Positions 42,992 through 50,872 of a DNA stretch of 64,000 nt are shown here, piece by piece (the first letter of the stretch is position 1; every line of letters starts with the position of its first letter). The translations under genes were made by a program, and so were the position numbers. Origin of the DNA: Paludibacteraceae bacterium (lineage in GTDB: Bacteria; Bacteroidota; Bacteroidia; Bacteroidales; Paludibacteraceae); assembly GCA_024405875.1 (NCBI GenBank), contig JAKSOA010000001.1:62001-126000 (forward strand). Direction: 5' to 3'. A model generated the notes under the pieces. It was not told the DNA's origin. It ran no database searches and saw nothing but the letters and a program-made list of their open reading frames with translations.

Positions 42992-44921
42992 AGACGCACT
43001 GTATAACGAACATAAACTGGAAATATTGCTGCTTTATACTGTTTCTGCGACTTGCAGAGTAGCCTCCGTTAGCAGTGCCCTGCCAAGCCAGATAATTACC
43101 TGAACTTACAGGAATGCCATTGACATCTTCCTTGACTGTACCACTTTCCTTTACCACAAAAAACTCTCCAAACAATTGTGCTGGAATCCACTCTGATGAC
43201 GGAACTCTTGTATCATCAAACATAATACCTATTTCATATTCAGGGTCAGTGGCTGAAAAATCATCAATAGCATTAACTGCGATAAAACTTTCACCAGGCA
43301 CAATGGTGCGAGTTCTGTAAGTAATATTACTGTTACCACAGTTTAGATAGGTGGCACCCCTCTGCAATCCATCTCCCTGTTTTATCTTCTTATAGATGGT
43401 GGCGAGAGCACGTACATATACGACATCACTGATATTAGCATCAATAAGTTGTAAGAGTGTGCTTTCAACATTGTCATTTGCAAAGGTAGTGTTTTCTTCG
43501 GACACTACAATAACCGACCTGTTTTCAAAATTAGAATTGTTATAAACAATCGCACCTTTAACAAGGTATCTCCCTACAGGTAGCACATCGCCTGGTTCAT
43601 ATTCTTGACCAACTATACCTTCAGACCACAGGGCACATCCGTAGTCAGCGAACTTATCCGCATATGCAGAGTATATTCCAGCCATCATTGTATTTGCAGG
43701 ATTTATTCTGATTATTTTAGAACGGATACTGCCTTCCGTTGCCATTGATGCCTCATCAATGCATATCTCATCATCAGAGTTGACCATCAGCAGACCGTCC
43801 GCACTCTTTTCGTCCCAAGTTTCAGCCACACCATCGCTGTTTTCCATAATGGGAACATTCAGACACGGGGGTAAACAACCATAATAAGCATCTGGACTTA
43901 TTATGGCATCACTGCCGTTTTTCAAGGTCAAATCTTGCTTGGTCGGATTGTTGAATATGTCTGAAGAGTTTTGTTCTGAGAATATGCAAGAGGTGAATGT
44001 CGGTTTACTTGTGATACGACCTGCAGCATAAAGTGCTGCTATAGCAGATGGTATATCTGTGACACCGCCTCCGCCAATAGTCATTGTACCATCACCAAGA
44101 ACGAATGTGGCTTCCTCAGACTCACTCAGTGTGTCTATTACAATTTTTAAATCTTCCAATGAACTGTCTTCGAGGATATCCTTGTAATACCAGTTGCAGT
44201 CTTTCGCAAAAAGAACCTGGGTAAATTCGGCACTTTCATCGGCAAACATATCCCATAGACCGAACACAGAAGAGGCACATTTGAATGATGAGGTAACCTT
44301 TCTCGTCCGATTCTCTATTGTGCAACCGTAAAATGTATCGTGTGTGATGGTGTCAGAAGAATAACAACCAAGGCTTATTTTATAATACCCCGCCTTCGGT
44401 CGGCTAAAGCCGACATATTTGACGGCGGTAGTGCCGCCTGCCACTCCCCAATACAGACTACTGTTATCTATAAGACAAGATGAGCCGGCGACCCCGAAAA
44501 CATAGCCCGCAAGGCCGACGGGATAAGCATCGGCAGCACCGCCGACACCAGCGTACAGGACGGAGCCGGAATTTACTACCAAGTCATATTCCCCTATACC
44601 AGTGTTGATGATTATCAAATTTGTATGTCTGAAACCGTAAAGCACGTAATAGCCTGCTCCGTCAAATACTGCTGCTCCATAATAATCACCCTTGATTGTA
44701 CAAGAATGGTTTCCGTCCGCCATCATTTCGGAAAATCTTCCCCAACTGATTATTTCGGTCGGATTTGTACCAGAACGGAACGCCCGTCCCCAAGTCTGAT
44801 ATGGATTGTCACGAGTGCCGTCGCCAAACAGGTCGCTGCCTGTCGCACTATGCACATACACGCTCTTTGTTCCTTCAGCGTATGCTGGTGCTGTTCGCCA
44901 TTTATATACTCTTGTTGCCAT
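42975..44921 (-). CDS. DGR target: beta-helix-like phage tail protein
   Basis: The protein is 648 residues. The N-terminus KSVYVHSATGSDLFGDGTRD followed by NPYQTWGRAF resembles the opening of DUF1565/pectate-lyase-type right-handed beta-helices. The variable repeat covers residues 118-147, not the C-terminus. Changed residues relative to the template are Val121, Ala130, Asp131, Tyr133, Pro134 and Leu137. A second loop at 155-171 (SLYWGVAGGTTAVKYVG) looks like a sequence-diverged partner rung. The rest is beta-rich and ends in QCVYDSIN. It lies at the distal end of the tail cluster, so it probably contacts the host surface. Confidence 0.8.
   Translation of the reverse strand: MATRVYKWRTAPAYAEGTKSVYVHSATGSDLFGDGTRDNPYQTWGRAFRSGTNPTEIISWGRFSEMMADGNHSCTIKGDYYGAAVFDGAGYYVLYGFRHTNLIIINTGIGEYDLVVNSGSVLYAGVGGAADAYPVGLAGYVFGVAGSSCLIDNSSLYWGVAGGTTAVKYVGFSRPKAGYYKISLGCYSSDTITHDTFYGCTIENRTRKVTSSFKCASSVFGLWDMFADESAEFTQVLFAKDCNWYYKDILEDSSLEDLKIVIDTLSESEEATFVLGDGTMTIGGGGVTDIPSAIAALYAAGRITSKPTFTSCIFSEQNSSDIFNNPTKQDLTLKNGSDAIISPDAYYGCLPPCLNVPIMENSDGVAETWDEKSADGLLMVNSDDEICIDEASMATEGSIRSKIIRINPANTMMAGIYSAYADKFADYGCALWSEGIVGQEYEPGDVLPVGRYLVKGAIVYNNSNFENRSVIVVSEENTTFANDNVESTLLQLIDANISDVVYVRALATIYKKIKQGDGLQRGATYLNCGNSNITYRTRTIVPGESFIAVNAIDDFSATDPEYEIGIMFDDTRVPSSEWIPAQLFGEFFVVKESGTVKEDVNGIPVSSGNYLAWQGTANGGYSASRRNSIKQQYFQFMFVIQCVYDSIN
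44480..44568 (-). repeat. DGR variable repeat (VR)
   Basis: This is the 89-base counterpart of the template repeat, in frame within the tail protein. Six codons differ: GAA to GTC, AAC to GCC, AAT to GAT, AAT to TAT, AAC to CCC and AAT to CTT. One further difference is at the outermost base. Every change falls on a template adenine; no G, C or T of the template is altered. Confidence 0.93.
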
Positions 44922-44928
44922 AATTTGT

Positions 44929-45204
44929 CTATTTTGTGTTAATCTCTATTACATCTTTTTTCATAGCCCAATTTGCAAGTTTAGGATTCACGTACTCCCT
45001 CTCTACCCTCACAACGCAGGAACTTTTATCTATAACCCACTCTGACGGTCTGCCAAACTTGTCGTATGTTGGCTGAACCATTTCTGTTTGTGACTTGTTT
45101 GTTGCCATTTGGGCATATACCTCATCGTGTAACCACGCATTGAATTCCTCACTCTGATGCTGTGCGTCTTTATCATAGAAGACTCCTTTTTTTACTTCAA
45201 TCAT
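44929..45204 (-). CDS. Phage hypothetical protein, tail fibre region
   Basis: The protein is 91 residues with no family I recognise. It is mainly polar (EVKKGVFYDKDAQHQSEEFN; YDKFGRPSEWVIDKSS) and lacks membrane segments. It lies seven bases before the DGR target gene and after a tail fibre gene on the same strand. It could be a small tail attachment or assembly protein. Confidence 0.6.
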   Translation of the reverse strand: MIEVKKGVFYDKDAQHQSEEFNAWLHDEVYAQMATNKSQTEMVQPTYDKFGRPSEWVIDKSSCVVRVEREYVNPKLANWAMKKDVIEINTK

Positions 45205-45220
45205 AAAATTTCTCCTTATT

Positions 45221-45787
45221 TTAAGTTGTTGTTATTTTTATGCCCACACAAGCTGGGCTATCTTCATTGGCTCGTACTATTTCCCAAACTAGTAAAGTGC
45301 CGTCTGGAACAGCAATGGACAAATCATTGCCTGGAGTGACAGATTGTCGTACAACATCTCCATAACTGAGTTTAAGAGCCGCCACATTATAGGTTATTAT
45401 CCTGTTAATTGTTACATTGCCGAGAGTGTTCATATCTTGAAGCATATCCGAATCAGAACCAAAATCCAGAGTATATGAGCGTGCCTTACATAGTGCATAC
45501 AGATTGTTAATATCTGAAATATCACTCAAGTTGTGTGAATGGGAAAAATCAGATATTTGCGACTTTAGATGCGTATGTGATGTACCTGCTTTGCCAGCAA
45601 GAGCGGTGTTTACATCAGTTGTGCTGGCTTTTGCGTTTAACTCAGACTGAAGGCTTTCGATTGCTGATATTGGAATGCTCTCCAATTTGTGCCAGAAGCT
45701 GTCAAACGCTGATGCAAACTGTGCTGCAGTAGGCTTCGCCCCACGGACGAACCAACCCTTAATTGTTTGTAATGCTGTTATTGCCAT
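45221..45787 (-). CDS. Phage tail fibre-type protein
   Basis: The protein is 188 residues. The N-terminal part (about 1-55) may attach to the baseplate. The middle shows the fibre motif SELNAKASTTDVNTALAGKA followed by GTSHTHLKSQISDFSHSH, a His-x-His pattern of trimeric fibre shafts. The C-terminal 90 residues form a beta-rich domain. It lies in the fibre cluster between a collar-like protein and the 91-residue gene. Confidence 0.7.
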   Translation of the reverse strand: MAITALQTIKGWFVRGAKPTAAQFASAFDSFWHKLESIPISAIESLQSELNAKASTTDVNTALAGKAGTSHTHLKSQISDFSHSHNLSDISDINNLYALCKARSYTLDFGSDSDMLQDMNTLGNVTINRIITYNVAALKLSYGDVVRQSVTPGNDLSIAVPDGTLLVWEIVRANEDSPACVGIKITTT

Positions 45788-45800
45788 ATTTAAATAGTTT

Positions 45801-46796
45801 TTAAATTACTTTTATAAGTTTGTACAACGCATAATAAGGAGGGCGGTTCTCGTGAGGCTGGGAAGCATCTTCTGAATCATTGAGATATGTTTTGCCCTCT
45901 ACTTCCACTGAGGCCAGATTACCTTTACCAAAGTTACCCGTAGTTCCTTTTTGCCGATACATAGAGTCTTCAGTAATAACCATTTGTGTTGTAAAACCAT
46001 TTAATTTAGCATAGTGCCTATGCTTTGGTACTCCACTCTCATCGGCTGTAAGCTTAACATAAGCCGCGCCACCTATATCACCTAAAGGATAATTTGGATA
46101 CTCTCTAAATTCATCTTCTTCTTCTCCCAAGCCAGCACCAACAACAAATCTACCTGAAAGGTCAGGTATGGACATCCCGTTCACTTCAGTAATTCGCACA
46201 CAATAGTATTCACTACCTCTATAACTGTCAATATATATCTCAATACCATCATATCTGTTTCTCCATTTTAAAACTTCCGCTTGTGGCAAATTTATTGTAC
46301 TCTCAATGCAGAACCCACCGCACGGCACCCAACCGTATGGTATGTTTTCATAACTTGCTTCTCCATACCAGTCTATGACCGTGCCTTTGGGTGTATGGTG
46401 CTGTTTCGCAGATTCTAAGTCTAACTGCAACTGTCGGTTAGTTCTCATACTGGCAAATGATGTAAAAGCATAACTATTCGTACCTGCTGAATATGATGTA
46501 AACTGAGCGGTTCTTGTTGTTCGAGCTTTATTGATTGTCTCTCCTAAAAATGTTATTGATTGAGATGATTCTGTAATGGTTATGTATGTATTAGCACTAC
46601 CAGTTAGCGGAAGTAGCTCACCGTTAACAATTACAAGACCAGAAGTATTACCCGATGGCATTCTGATAATAATGTTCTGCCCGGCTAATGAAACAAAACC
46701 ATATAGCAGTTTTATCTGTTCCTGCATAAAGTCCAGTGTTTCCGTTGAAAGTGGGAACTTGTTACGCCCGTTGTTTTTAAATTTCTGTGTGTTCAT
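45801..46796 (-). CDS. Phage tail fibre/collar-like protein
   Basis: The protein is 331 residues. The C-terminal half has tail-collar features: GTVIDWYGEASYENIPYGWV, PCGG, IPDLSGRFVVGAG and a terminal HENRPPYYALYKLIKVI, as found in fibre tip and microcystin-dependent-type proteins. The N-terminus overlaps the preceding gene by 4 bases. It is probably a structural part of the adsorption apparatus. Confidence 0.75.
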   Translation of the reverse strand: MNTQKFKNNGRNKFPLSTETLDFMQEQIKLLYGFVSLAGQNIIIRMPSGNTSGLVIVNGELLPLTGSANTYITITESSQSITFLGETINKARTTRTAQFTSYSAGTNSYAFTSFASMRTNRQLQLDLESAKQHHTPKGTVIDWYGEASYENIPYGWVPCGGFCIESTINLPQAEVLKWRNRYDGIEIYIDSYRGSEYYCVRITEVNGMSIPDLSGRFVVGAGLGEEEDEFREYPNYPLGDIGGAAYVKLTADESGVPKHRHYAKLNGFTTQMVITEDSMYRQKGTTGNFGKGNLASVEVEGKTYLNDSEDASQPHENRPPYYALYKLIKVI

Positions 46797-47284
46797 ATCT
46801 TTTGTATTATAAATGTTCTTGAAGCGAGCCTGTACTTGTTCACTATCATATTTATTATTGCTGTATTCTCTTCTGAAAGGTCAACACAGGATGGAACAAG
46901 CACCTTGAATGTCTGTGTTGGAGGCAGGATACTTGACTCATCCCATACTATAATTTCATTTGTATTCCTTGCGAATATCATTACATTCTCAAATGCCTCA
47001 TCTTCATCATACGCTATAATCCAGTTGCCTTCAGCATCCAAATCCTCTAATTGAAATCCATCAGCATAACTGTCTATTGAGAAATGTTTGTTAAGGGCTT
47101 CCTTGATGTGACAGCACTGTCCTGTATGCCCAAGTTCATACACCCGTCTGATACTCTCATTTAGGTGTTTGTCGTGCAGTTCCTGAATGGGAGAGGCAAA
47201 TGTTCTTACAATGGCCATAGCTAAAGCCTGCCGCAGAAACGTAGGCAATAACATAACGGCCAGTTTTCTATAGTCAATTACCAT
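46793..47284 (-). CDS. Phage baseplate-proximal tail protein
   Basis: The protein is 163 residues and is not confidently placed in a family. It lies right after baseplate J and before the fibres, the position of Mu gp48/tail protein I. The N-terminal third is helical (LLPTFLRQALAMAIVRTFASP) and the rest is mixed. It overlaps both neighbours by a few bases, as expected in a tightly packed late operon. Confidence 0.55.
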   Translation of the reverse strand: MVIDYRKLAVMLLPTFLRQALAMAIVRTFASPIQELHDKHLNESIRRVYELGHTGQCCHIKEALNKHFSIDSYADGFQLEDLDAEGNWIIAYDEDEAFENVMIFARNTNEIIVWDESSILPPTQTFKVLVPSCVDLSEENTAIINMIVNKYRLASRTFIIQKI

Positions 47285-48116
47285 AAGCGATATATGTTAT
47301 GTGTAATGTTGTTCTTCCTTCAAATTTGAAATACCCTGATGCAGGAGTGCAAAACGCAACCACCTCTGTCATAGAACCTGCTACCTGACCGCTGAAGATA
47401 CTGCCAAGTTCCACCATCTCAACACCGTCAACTGCCTGCAATGCGTCAACAAGGCTGTTGTTGCGAAATTCACCATTGAATGGCAAATTCTCTATGTAAC
47501 CCCTTATGGCATTTTCAACTACACTGGAGCCGTCTGTTTTACTATTTCCTTCAGCATCAATTAAAAGCGGATTGTAGTAGATAGTCATTGTGGCTTCCAG
47601 ATAATCACCATCCAGTGAGATGACATCAATTCTTACTCCCGCATCCTTAATTTCCCTCATATAACTCTCGAACGCACTTTTCTCATTTTCTGTGAGAGCC
47701 GCAGGTCCGCTCTTCGCCACCTTTAGGTACAGAGTGGCGTTATCCTCTGAGCAGGCGGCAAAGGTAACAGGCATAACAACACCCTCCGCATCATCTGCGT
47801 TGAGATATTTGTCTGTCCCCTCAATAAGGCTCTCTCCGTAATGGAATGCCTTTGCCTTCTCAACGTACCATTTTAGTGTATGTGGCTTCATCTTTTCAAT
47901 ATAAGCCTCCACCTCATTTCTGTGTGTGTCCATAAGTTTCTCCAATGTCCAGATTGATGCCGCCACTATATAAAGCAATATGCTTTCAATGCTCACCTTG
48001 CTGAACTTTGAGTCAAACTTGTCCGTTCCTGCGAATCCGTATTTCTCCTGCAACGTTGCGTCTGTCATAAACGCCTCCTGCAGTTCTTGTTTTATTTTCT
48101 CAATTGTGCGTGCCAT
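47274..48116 (-). CDS. Baseplate J-like protein
   Basis: The protein is about 280 residues from MARTIEKIKQELQ. The central and C-terminal layout (NDDAEGVVMPVTFAAC, then VDALQAVDGVEMVELGSIFSG) fits the baseplate J/gp47 family that forms the wedge of contractile tails. ATG 48131 gives a five-residue extension overlapping the upstream gene. The neighbours (LysM-like and gp48-position proteins) agree. Confidence 0.75.
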   Translation of the reverse strand: MARTIEKIKQELQEAFMTDATLQEKYGFAGTDKFDSKFSKVSIESILLYIVAASIWTLEKLMDTHRNEVEAYIEKMKPHTLKWYVEKAKAFHYGESLIEGTDKYLNADDAEGVVMPVTFAACSEDNATLYLKVAKSGPAALTENEKSAFESYMREIKDAGVRIDVISLDGDYLEATMTIYYNPLLIDAEGNSKTDGSSVVENAIRGYIENLPFNGEFRNNSLVDALQAVDGVEMVELGSIFSGQVAGSMTEVVAFCTPASGYFKFEGRTTLHITYIAYGN

Positions 48117-48117
48117 A

Positions 48118-48411
48118 TTATTGTACCTCAAATTCGTATTCTATTCTCCAGAACTCAACACCTTCCCCGATGCCGAGTCGGTTGTTTATTTCATCTGTTG
48201 TAATGCCTGTCGCTGGCTTAACCTTGTTCACATTGTAGAAAAGTGTCACATCAGAGTCTGTTATCTCCGTCTCTTTCAACTCCCTGCCGTTTACAAGGTC
48301 ATCTGTAAGGCTCAGTCCGTTGGCTACGGCAAGTTCATACGCAGCCTCTAATGCTCCGCAATGCTCAATAGCGACATCCAATATGTTCTGACGTGATGTT
48401 ACCGTTATCAT
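48118..48411 (-). CDS. LysM-like small tail protein
   Basis: The protein is about 97 residues from MITVTSRQNILDVA. The N-terminal section (QNILDVAIEHCGALEAAYEL, then ANGLSLTDDLVNG) resembles the LysM-type domain of phage tail protein X, which helps to assemble the hub. It overlaps the spanin-like gene by 4 bases. Confidence 0.6.
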   Translation of the reverse strand: MITVTSRQNILDVAIEHCGALEAAYELAVANGLSLTDDLVNGRELKETEITDSDVTLFYNVNKVKPATGITTDEINNRLGIGEGVEFWRIEYEFEVQ

Positions 48412-48965
48412 CTTGTGAAACGTTTTATTATCAATGCCACGGCGATTCCCACTATGGCAACTATTCCAACAATCACTGCGATCACCCAAGCGGGTGTGCT
48501 GGTCTTCTCTTCCGTGTCAACTTCCTCACTGCTCTTATCACTCACGCTCTCTTTGCTTTTGCAATCCTCTTTCTCAACGCTTGAGGCGCTTTGCTTGGTT
48601 TTTTCCTCTGTTGTTATATCTTTTCCTGTTCTGCTTTTCTTCTCTGTTTTACGATTTTCAACAGACTTCACGTACTGTTTTCCTGTGCTGTCAGGTTCAC
48701 TATAGGTTGTCACTGTTGTGGTAATGGTTATGTCCTCGTCTTCAACACTATGGTCAACAGTCCTGGTGTCAGATGCTGCGGACTCATCACATTCCTTGAC
48801 AGATGACAATTCAATTTCTTCTACAGAGTGGATGTCATTGTTTGTCACCCTCTCTGTCTTGACTGTTTTGCAACTCACTGCGAACAGGACAGTTAGCAGC
48901 ATGAGGGCAATCCTGAATCCTGTCAATAGCGCGGTTAAGCATCTTGATGTCACGGCGTAATCCAT
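48408..48965 (-). CDS. Candidate unimolecular spanin
   Basis: The protein is up to 185 residues. The N-terminus ends in a lipobox-like LLTVLFAVSC, so the Cys would be lipidated and face the outer membrane. About 110 polar, Ser/Glu/Lys/Thr-rich residues follow. A single membrane segment (PAWVIAVIVGIVAIVGIAVA) and a basic tail (KRFTR) end it. Lipoprotein at one end and inner-membrane helix at the other is the u-spanin layout, used to disrupt the outer membrane at lysis. It overlaps the upstream holin-like gene and lies beside the amidase, which supports the call. Start 48965 or 48902. Confidence 0.65.
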   Translation of the reverse strand: MDYAVTSRCLTALLTGFRIALMLLTVLFAVSCKTVKTERVTNNDIHSVEEIELSSVKECDESAASDTRTVDHSVEDEDITITTTVTTYSEPDSTGKQYVKSVENRKTEKKSRTGKDITTEEKTKQSASSVEKEDCKSKESVSDKSSEEVDTEEKTSTPAWVIAVIVGIVAIVGIAVALIIKRFTR

Positions 48966-49155
48966 TTACTTCTCTTTTTAACGGTTCTACTATGTATTCG
49001 TTGAAACTGTCAAGCAGTTTCTTGTTGTTGTCAAGCTCAAGGCTTTTTACAGCCTCTTCAGCCTTCTTTTTAGTTGATTTGAGGGTGAACAGCGTCACAA
49101 TGAGCGTTCCGCCCAGCAAGGCCTCAATTATTGATCTGATTATAGTCTCTGTCAT
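48835..49155 (-). CDS. Holin-like small membrane protein
   Basis: The protein is about 106 residues from MTETIIRSIIEALL. It has one N-terminal membrane segment (EALLGGTLIVTLFTL) followed by a coiled coil. Located between amidase and the spanin-like gene, it is the best holin or holin-accessory candidate. Its 3' end is overlapped by the spanin-like gene by up to 131 bases. Confidence 0.6.
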   Translation of the reverse strand: MTETIIRSIIEALLGGTLIVTLFTLKSTKKKAEEAVKSLELDNNKKLLDSFNEYIVEPLKREVNGLRRDIKMLNRAIDRIQDCPHAANCPVRSELQNSQDREGDKQ

Positions 49156-49568
49156 AAGCCAACATCCTCCTTCCATTGTTTAACATTAAAAGACGGACAA
49201 TCTTTGACGGCATATTCATTATGTCCGTGTATTGAAACACCAGGATAGCGTGTCATCAGTTCTCTTATCAACTTAACCAGCGTGGCTTTCTGTGCAGCGG
49301 TCCTGGTGTCTTTAGATTCAGTCATATCCTTGCTCATACCTCCAATGTAGCATATTCCTATGCTGTTTTGGTTGTGTCCTGTACAATGGGCACCTATAAC
49401 ATCTTCAGACCTGCCTTTGTGGACATTGCCGGCAATATCTATGACATAGTGGTACCCAATGTCTTTGAAGCCACGCTCCTTATGCCACGAGCGTATCATA
49501 TCCACACTAACATCACGACCTTCAGGTGTGGCACTGCAATGAATAATAATCTCATTAATCTTTCTCAT
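49152..49568 (-). CDS. Phage N-acetylmuramoyl-L-alanine amidase (endolysin)
   Basis: The protein is about 138 residues from MRKINEIIIHCSATPEGRDV. It is a single Amidase_2 domain with zinc ligands in IHCSAT, GAHCTGHNQNSIGICYIGG and VHGHNE-like SIHGHNEYAVKDCP. It cuts the amide bond between muramic acid and the stem peptide. It is part of a lysis cassette placed inside the tail operon. Confidence 0.92.
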   Translation of the reverse strand: MRKINEIIIHCSATPEGRDVSVDMIRSWHKERGFKDIGYHYVIDIAGNVHKGRSEDVIGAHCTGHNQNSIGICYIGGMSKDMTESKDTRTAAQKATLVKLIRELMTRYPGVSIHGHNEYAVKDCPSFNVKQWKEDVGL

Positions 49569-49569
49569 A

Positions 49570-49893
49570 TCATTGATATTCTGCGTCAATATGTATTGAT
49601 GTCTCTGTAACTTTCACACTGTTCACCCTTTGACCGTCCTCAACAAGAGCGTCAATAATGGCACGTCTCCATAGTGACAGGTTGTTGTCCTTTGCCATAT
49701 CGTTTATACCTACACCAACTGTAGGATGCTCCTTGAAATCCCCCTTTTGGGCAATCAGAATGAAAGCCTGGTTCTGCGGTGTGGTCTCTCCAAGACAAAT
49801 GCCCTGTGTTATCTTTCCGCCCTCAGTCTTGATGTCAAGAAGAAAATCATAGCCTGTGCCGTCATCGCTCCGTGTAAACTGCAATCCTGTCAT
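49570..49893 (-). CDS. gp25/GPW-like baseplate wedge protein
   Basis: The protein is 107 residues. GLQFTRSDDGTGYDFLLDI and the RRAIIDALVEDGQRVNSVKV stretch fit the small gp25-like baseplate protein of contractile tails, the counterpart of Mu gp46. It lies between the spike gene and the amidase. Confidence 0.65.
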   Translation of the reverse strand: MTGLQFTRSDDGTGYDFLLDIKTEGGKITQGICLGETTPQNQAFILIAQKGDFKEHPTVGVGINDMAKDNNLSLWRRAIIDALVEDGQRVNSVKVTETSIHIDAEYQ

Positions 49894-49896
49894 ATC

Positions 49897-50436
49897 TTAG
49901 TGCTTTACCTTAGTATCCTCGTAATCAGTTTTGTTAAACACGCTTGCTGGCGATGCCACGCTTGCCGCTGTTCCTGTAACAGGTATTTCACCAGCAGTGC
50001 CACTGACACTATGCGTATGGGAGTTGAATGCATTGACAAGAGCATTCAATTTATTTGTCAGTTCCTCAATATTCACCAGCCCGCCTAAATTTCCACCGTT
50101 AATCCTTACGCCATTTTTGTCAATATCAACAGTGGTGTTCTCCGTCTTTATCTCAATCTTCTCAACCTCAGAGCAGGACATTACAACCAAATCTCTCATC
50201 TTACCACCGCTCATATCATACACAAGCACGTAACTGCCTGTCTTTGGTGTCAGTATCACCTTATCATCATTATTGTTGATAACGGCACGTAACCTTACAT
50301 CCTTCAGTTGCAGAGAATCTATCTGTACTGTGCAGGTATATCCGCTGCAACTGACTACCTTTGCTATCTTGAGACCAGGAAGCAGAGTTCCACCCATCTC
50401 CTTTATAGCGTCTTTTATTTTGGAGTATATGTCCAT
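49897..50436 (-). CDS. Baseplate spike protein (gpV/Mu gp45-like)
   Basis: The protein is 179 residues. An N-terminal OB-type domain (KIAKVVSCSGYTCTVQIDSL) is followed by a beta-helical needle with alternating short strands (VEKIEIKTENTTVDIDKNGV). The end has HTHSVSGTAGEIPVTGT. This is the membrane-piercing spike of the contractile tail. It is divergent from a plus-strand cargo gene. Confidence 0.75.
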   Translation of the reverse strand: MDIYSKIKDAIKEMGGTLLPGLKIAKVVSCSGYTCTVQIDSLQLKDVRLRAVINNNDDKVILTPKTGSYVLVYDMSGGKMRDLVVMSCSEVEKIEIKTENTTVDIDKNGVRINGGNLGGLVNIEELTNKLNALVNAFNSHTHSVSGTAGEIPVTGTAASVASPASVFNKTDYEDTKVKH

Positions 50437-50451
50437 TTCTAAACTTTTTCC

Positions 50452-50459
50452 TATATTTG
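50452..50459 (+). promoter_or_regulatory. -7 box of the plus-strand cargo gene
   Basis: TATATTTG matches TAnnTTTG 23 bases before the ATG at 50483. No clear TTTG box lies upstream. It faces against the late operon. Confidence 0.5.
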
Positions 50460-50482
50460 TGGTCTAACCCGTAACCAAACGG

Positions 50483-50872
50483 ATGAAACCTATGAAACGA
50501 CTTGCACTCTCTTTACTGCTTCTTTGTATATTCGTATTCGCATATTCACAGTACAATGACAATCCAGTGTGCGGATGCAAGATAACCAAAGAATACGGAA
50601 CGGTGTATGAAACATACTACCTTAAAGGTCCCGTTCATTATGCCAAAGAAGGAGAGTTTGCTGATTTGAAAATATATGTTGTCAGGGATGGCGGTTATGC
50701 CAATATGACAATCAAATTCGTTGATTTCAAACCTCGCTTCTGCGGTGAGTGGCGTTTGACTGAGGATAAGGGCTATGCCATTAAATTCGTTGATTCCCCA
50801 GAAAAAGCCAACTTCACTGTCAAATTCGGTGAGCCTGCCGAGGTTTATGGGTTTCACGGAGAACCGCACTAA
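50483..50872 (+). CDS. Secreted cargo (moron) protein, DUF6150-like
   Basis: The protein is 129 residues with a signal peptide ending near AYS (about residue 22). The mature part has three similar beta units (ADLKIYVVRDGGYANMTIKF; GYAIKFVDSPEKANFTVKFG) resembling DUF6150. It lies on the opposite strand to all flanking tail genes and has its own promoter box, the usual layout of a lysogenic conversion gene expressed from the prophage. The function is unknown. Confidence 0.65.
   Translation: MKPMKRLALSLLLLCIFVFAYSQYNDNPVCGCKITKEYGTVYETYYLKGPVHYAKEGEFADLKIYVVRDGGYANMTIKFVDFKPRFCGEWRLTEDKGYAIKFVDSPEKANFTVKFGEPAEVYGFHGEPH

Noticed and set aside
42687..43103. A 138-residue plus-strand protein over the DGR repeat-protein gene
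   Set aside because: It is the antisense of the 60-base repeats and the end of the tail protein, with no independent family resemblance or promoter.
44387..44460. A second DGR variable repeat next to the first
   Set aside because: The protein pattern (LYWGVAGGTTAVKYVG) is similar to the variable repeat, but the DNA does not match the template except at scattered bases. It is more likely a structural rung repeat.
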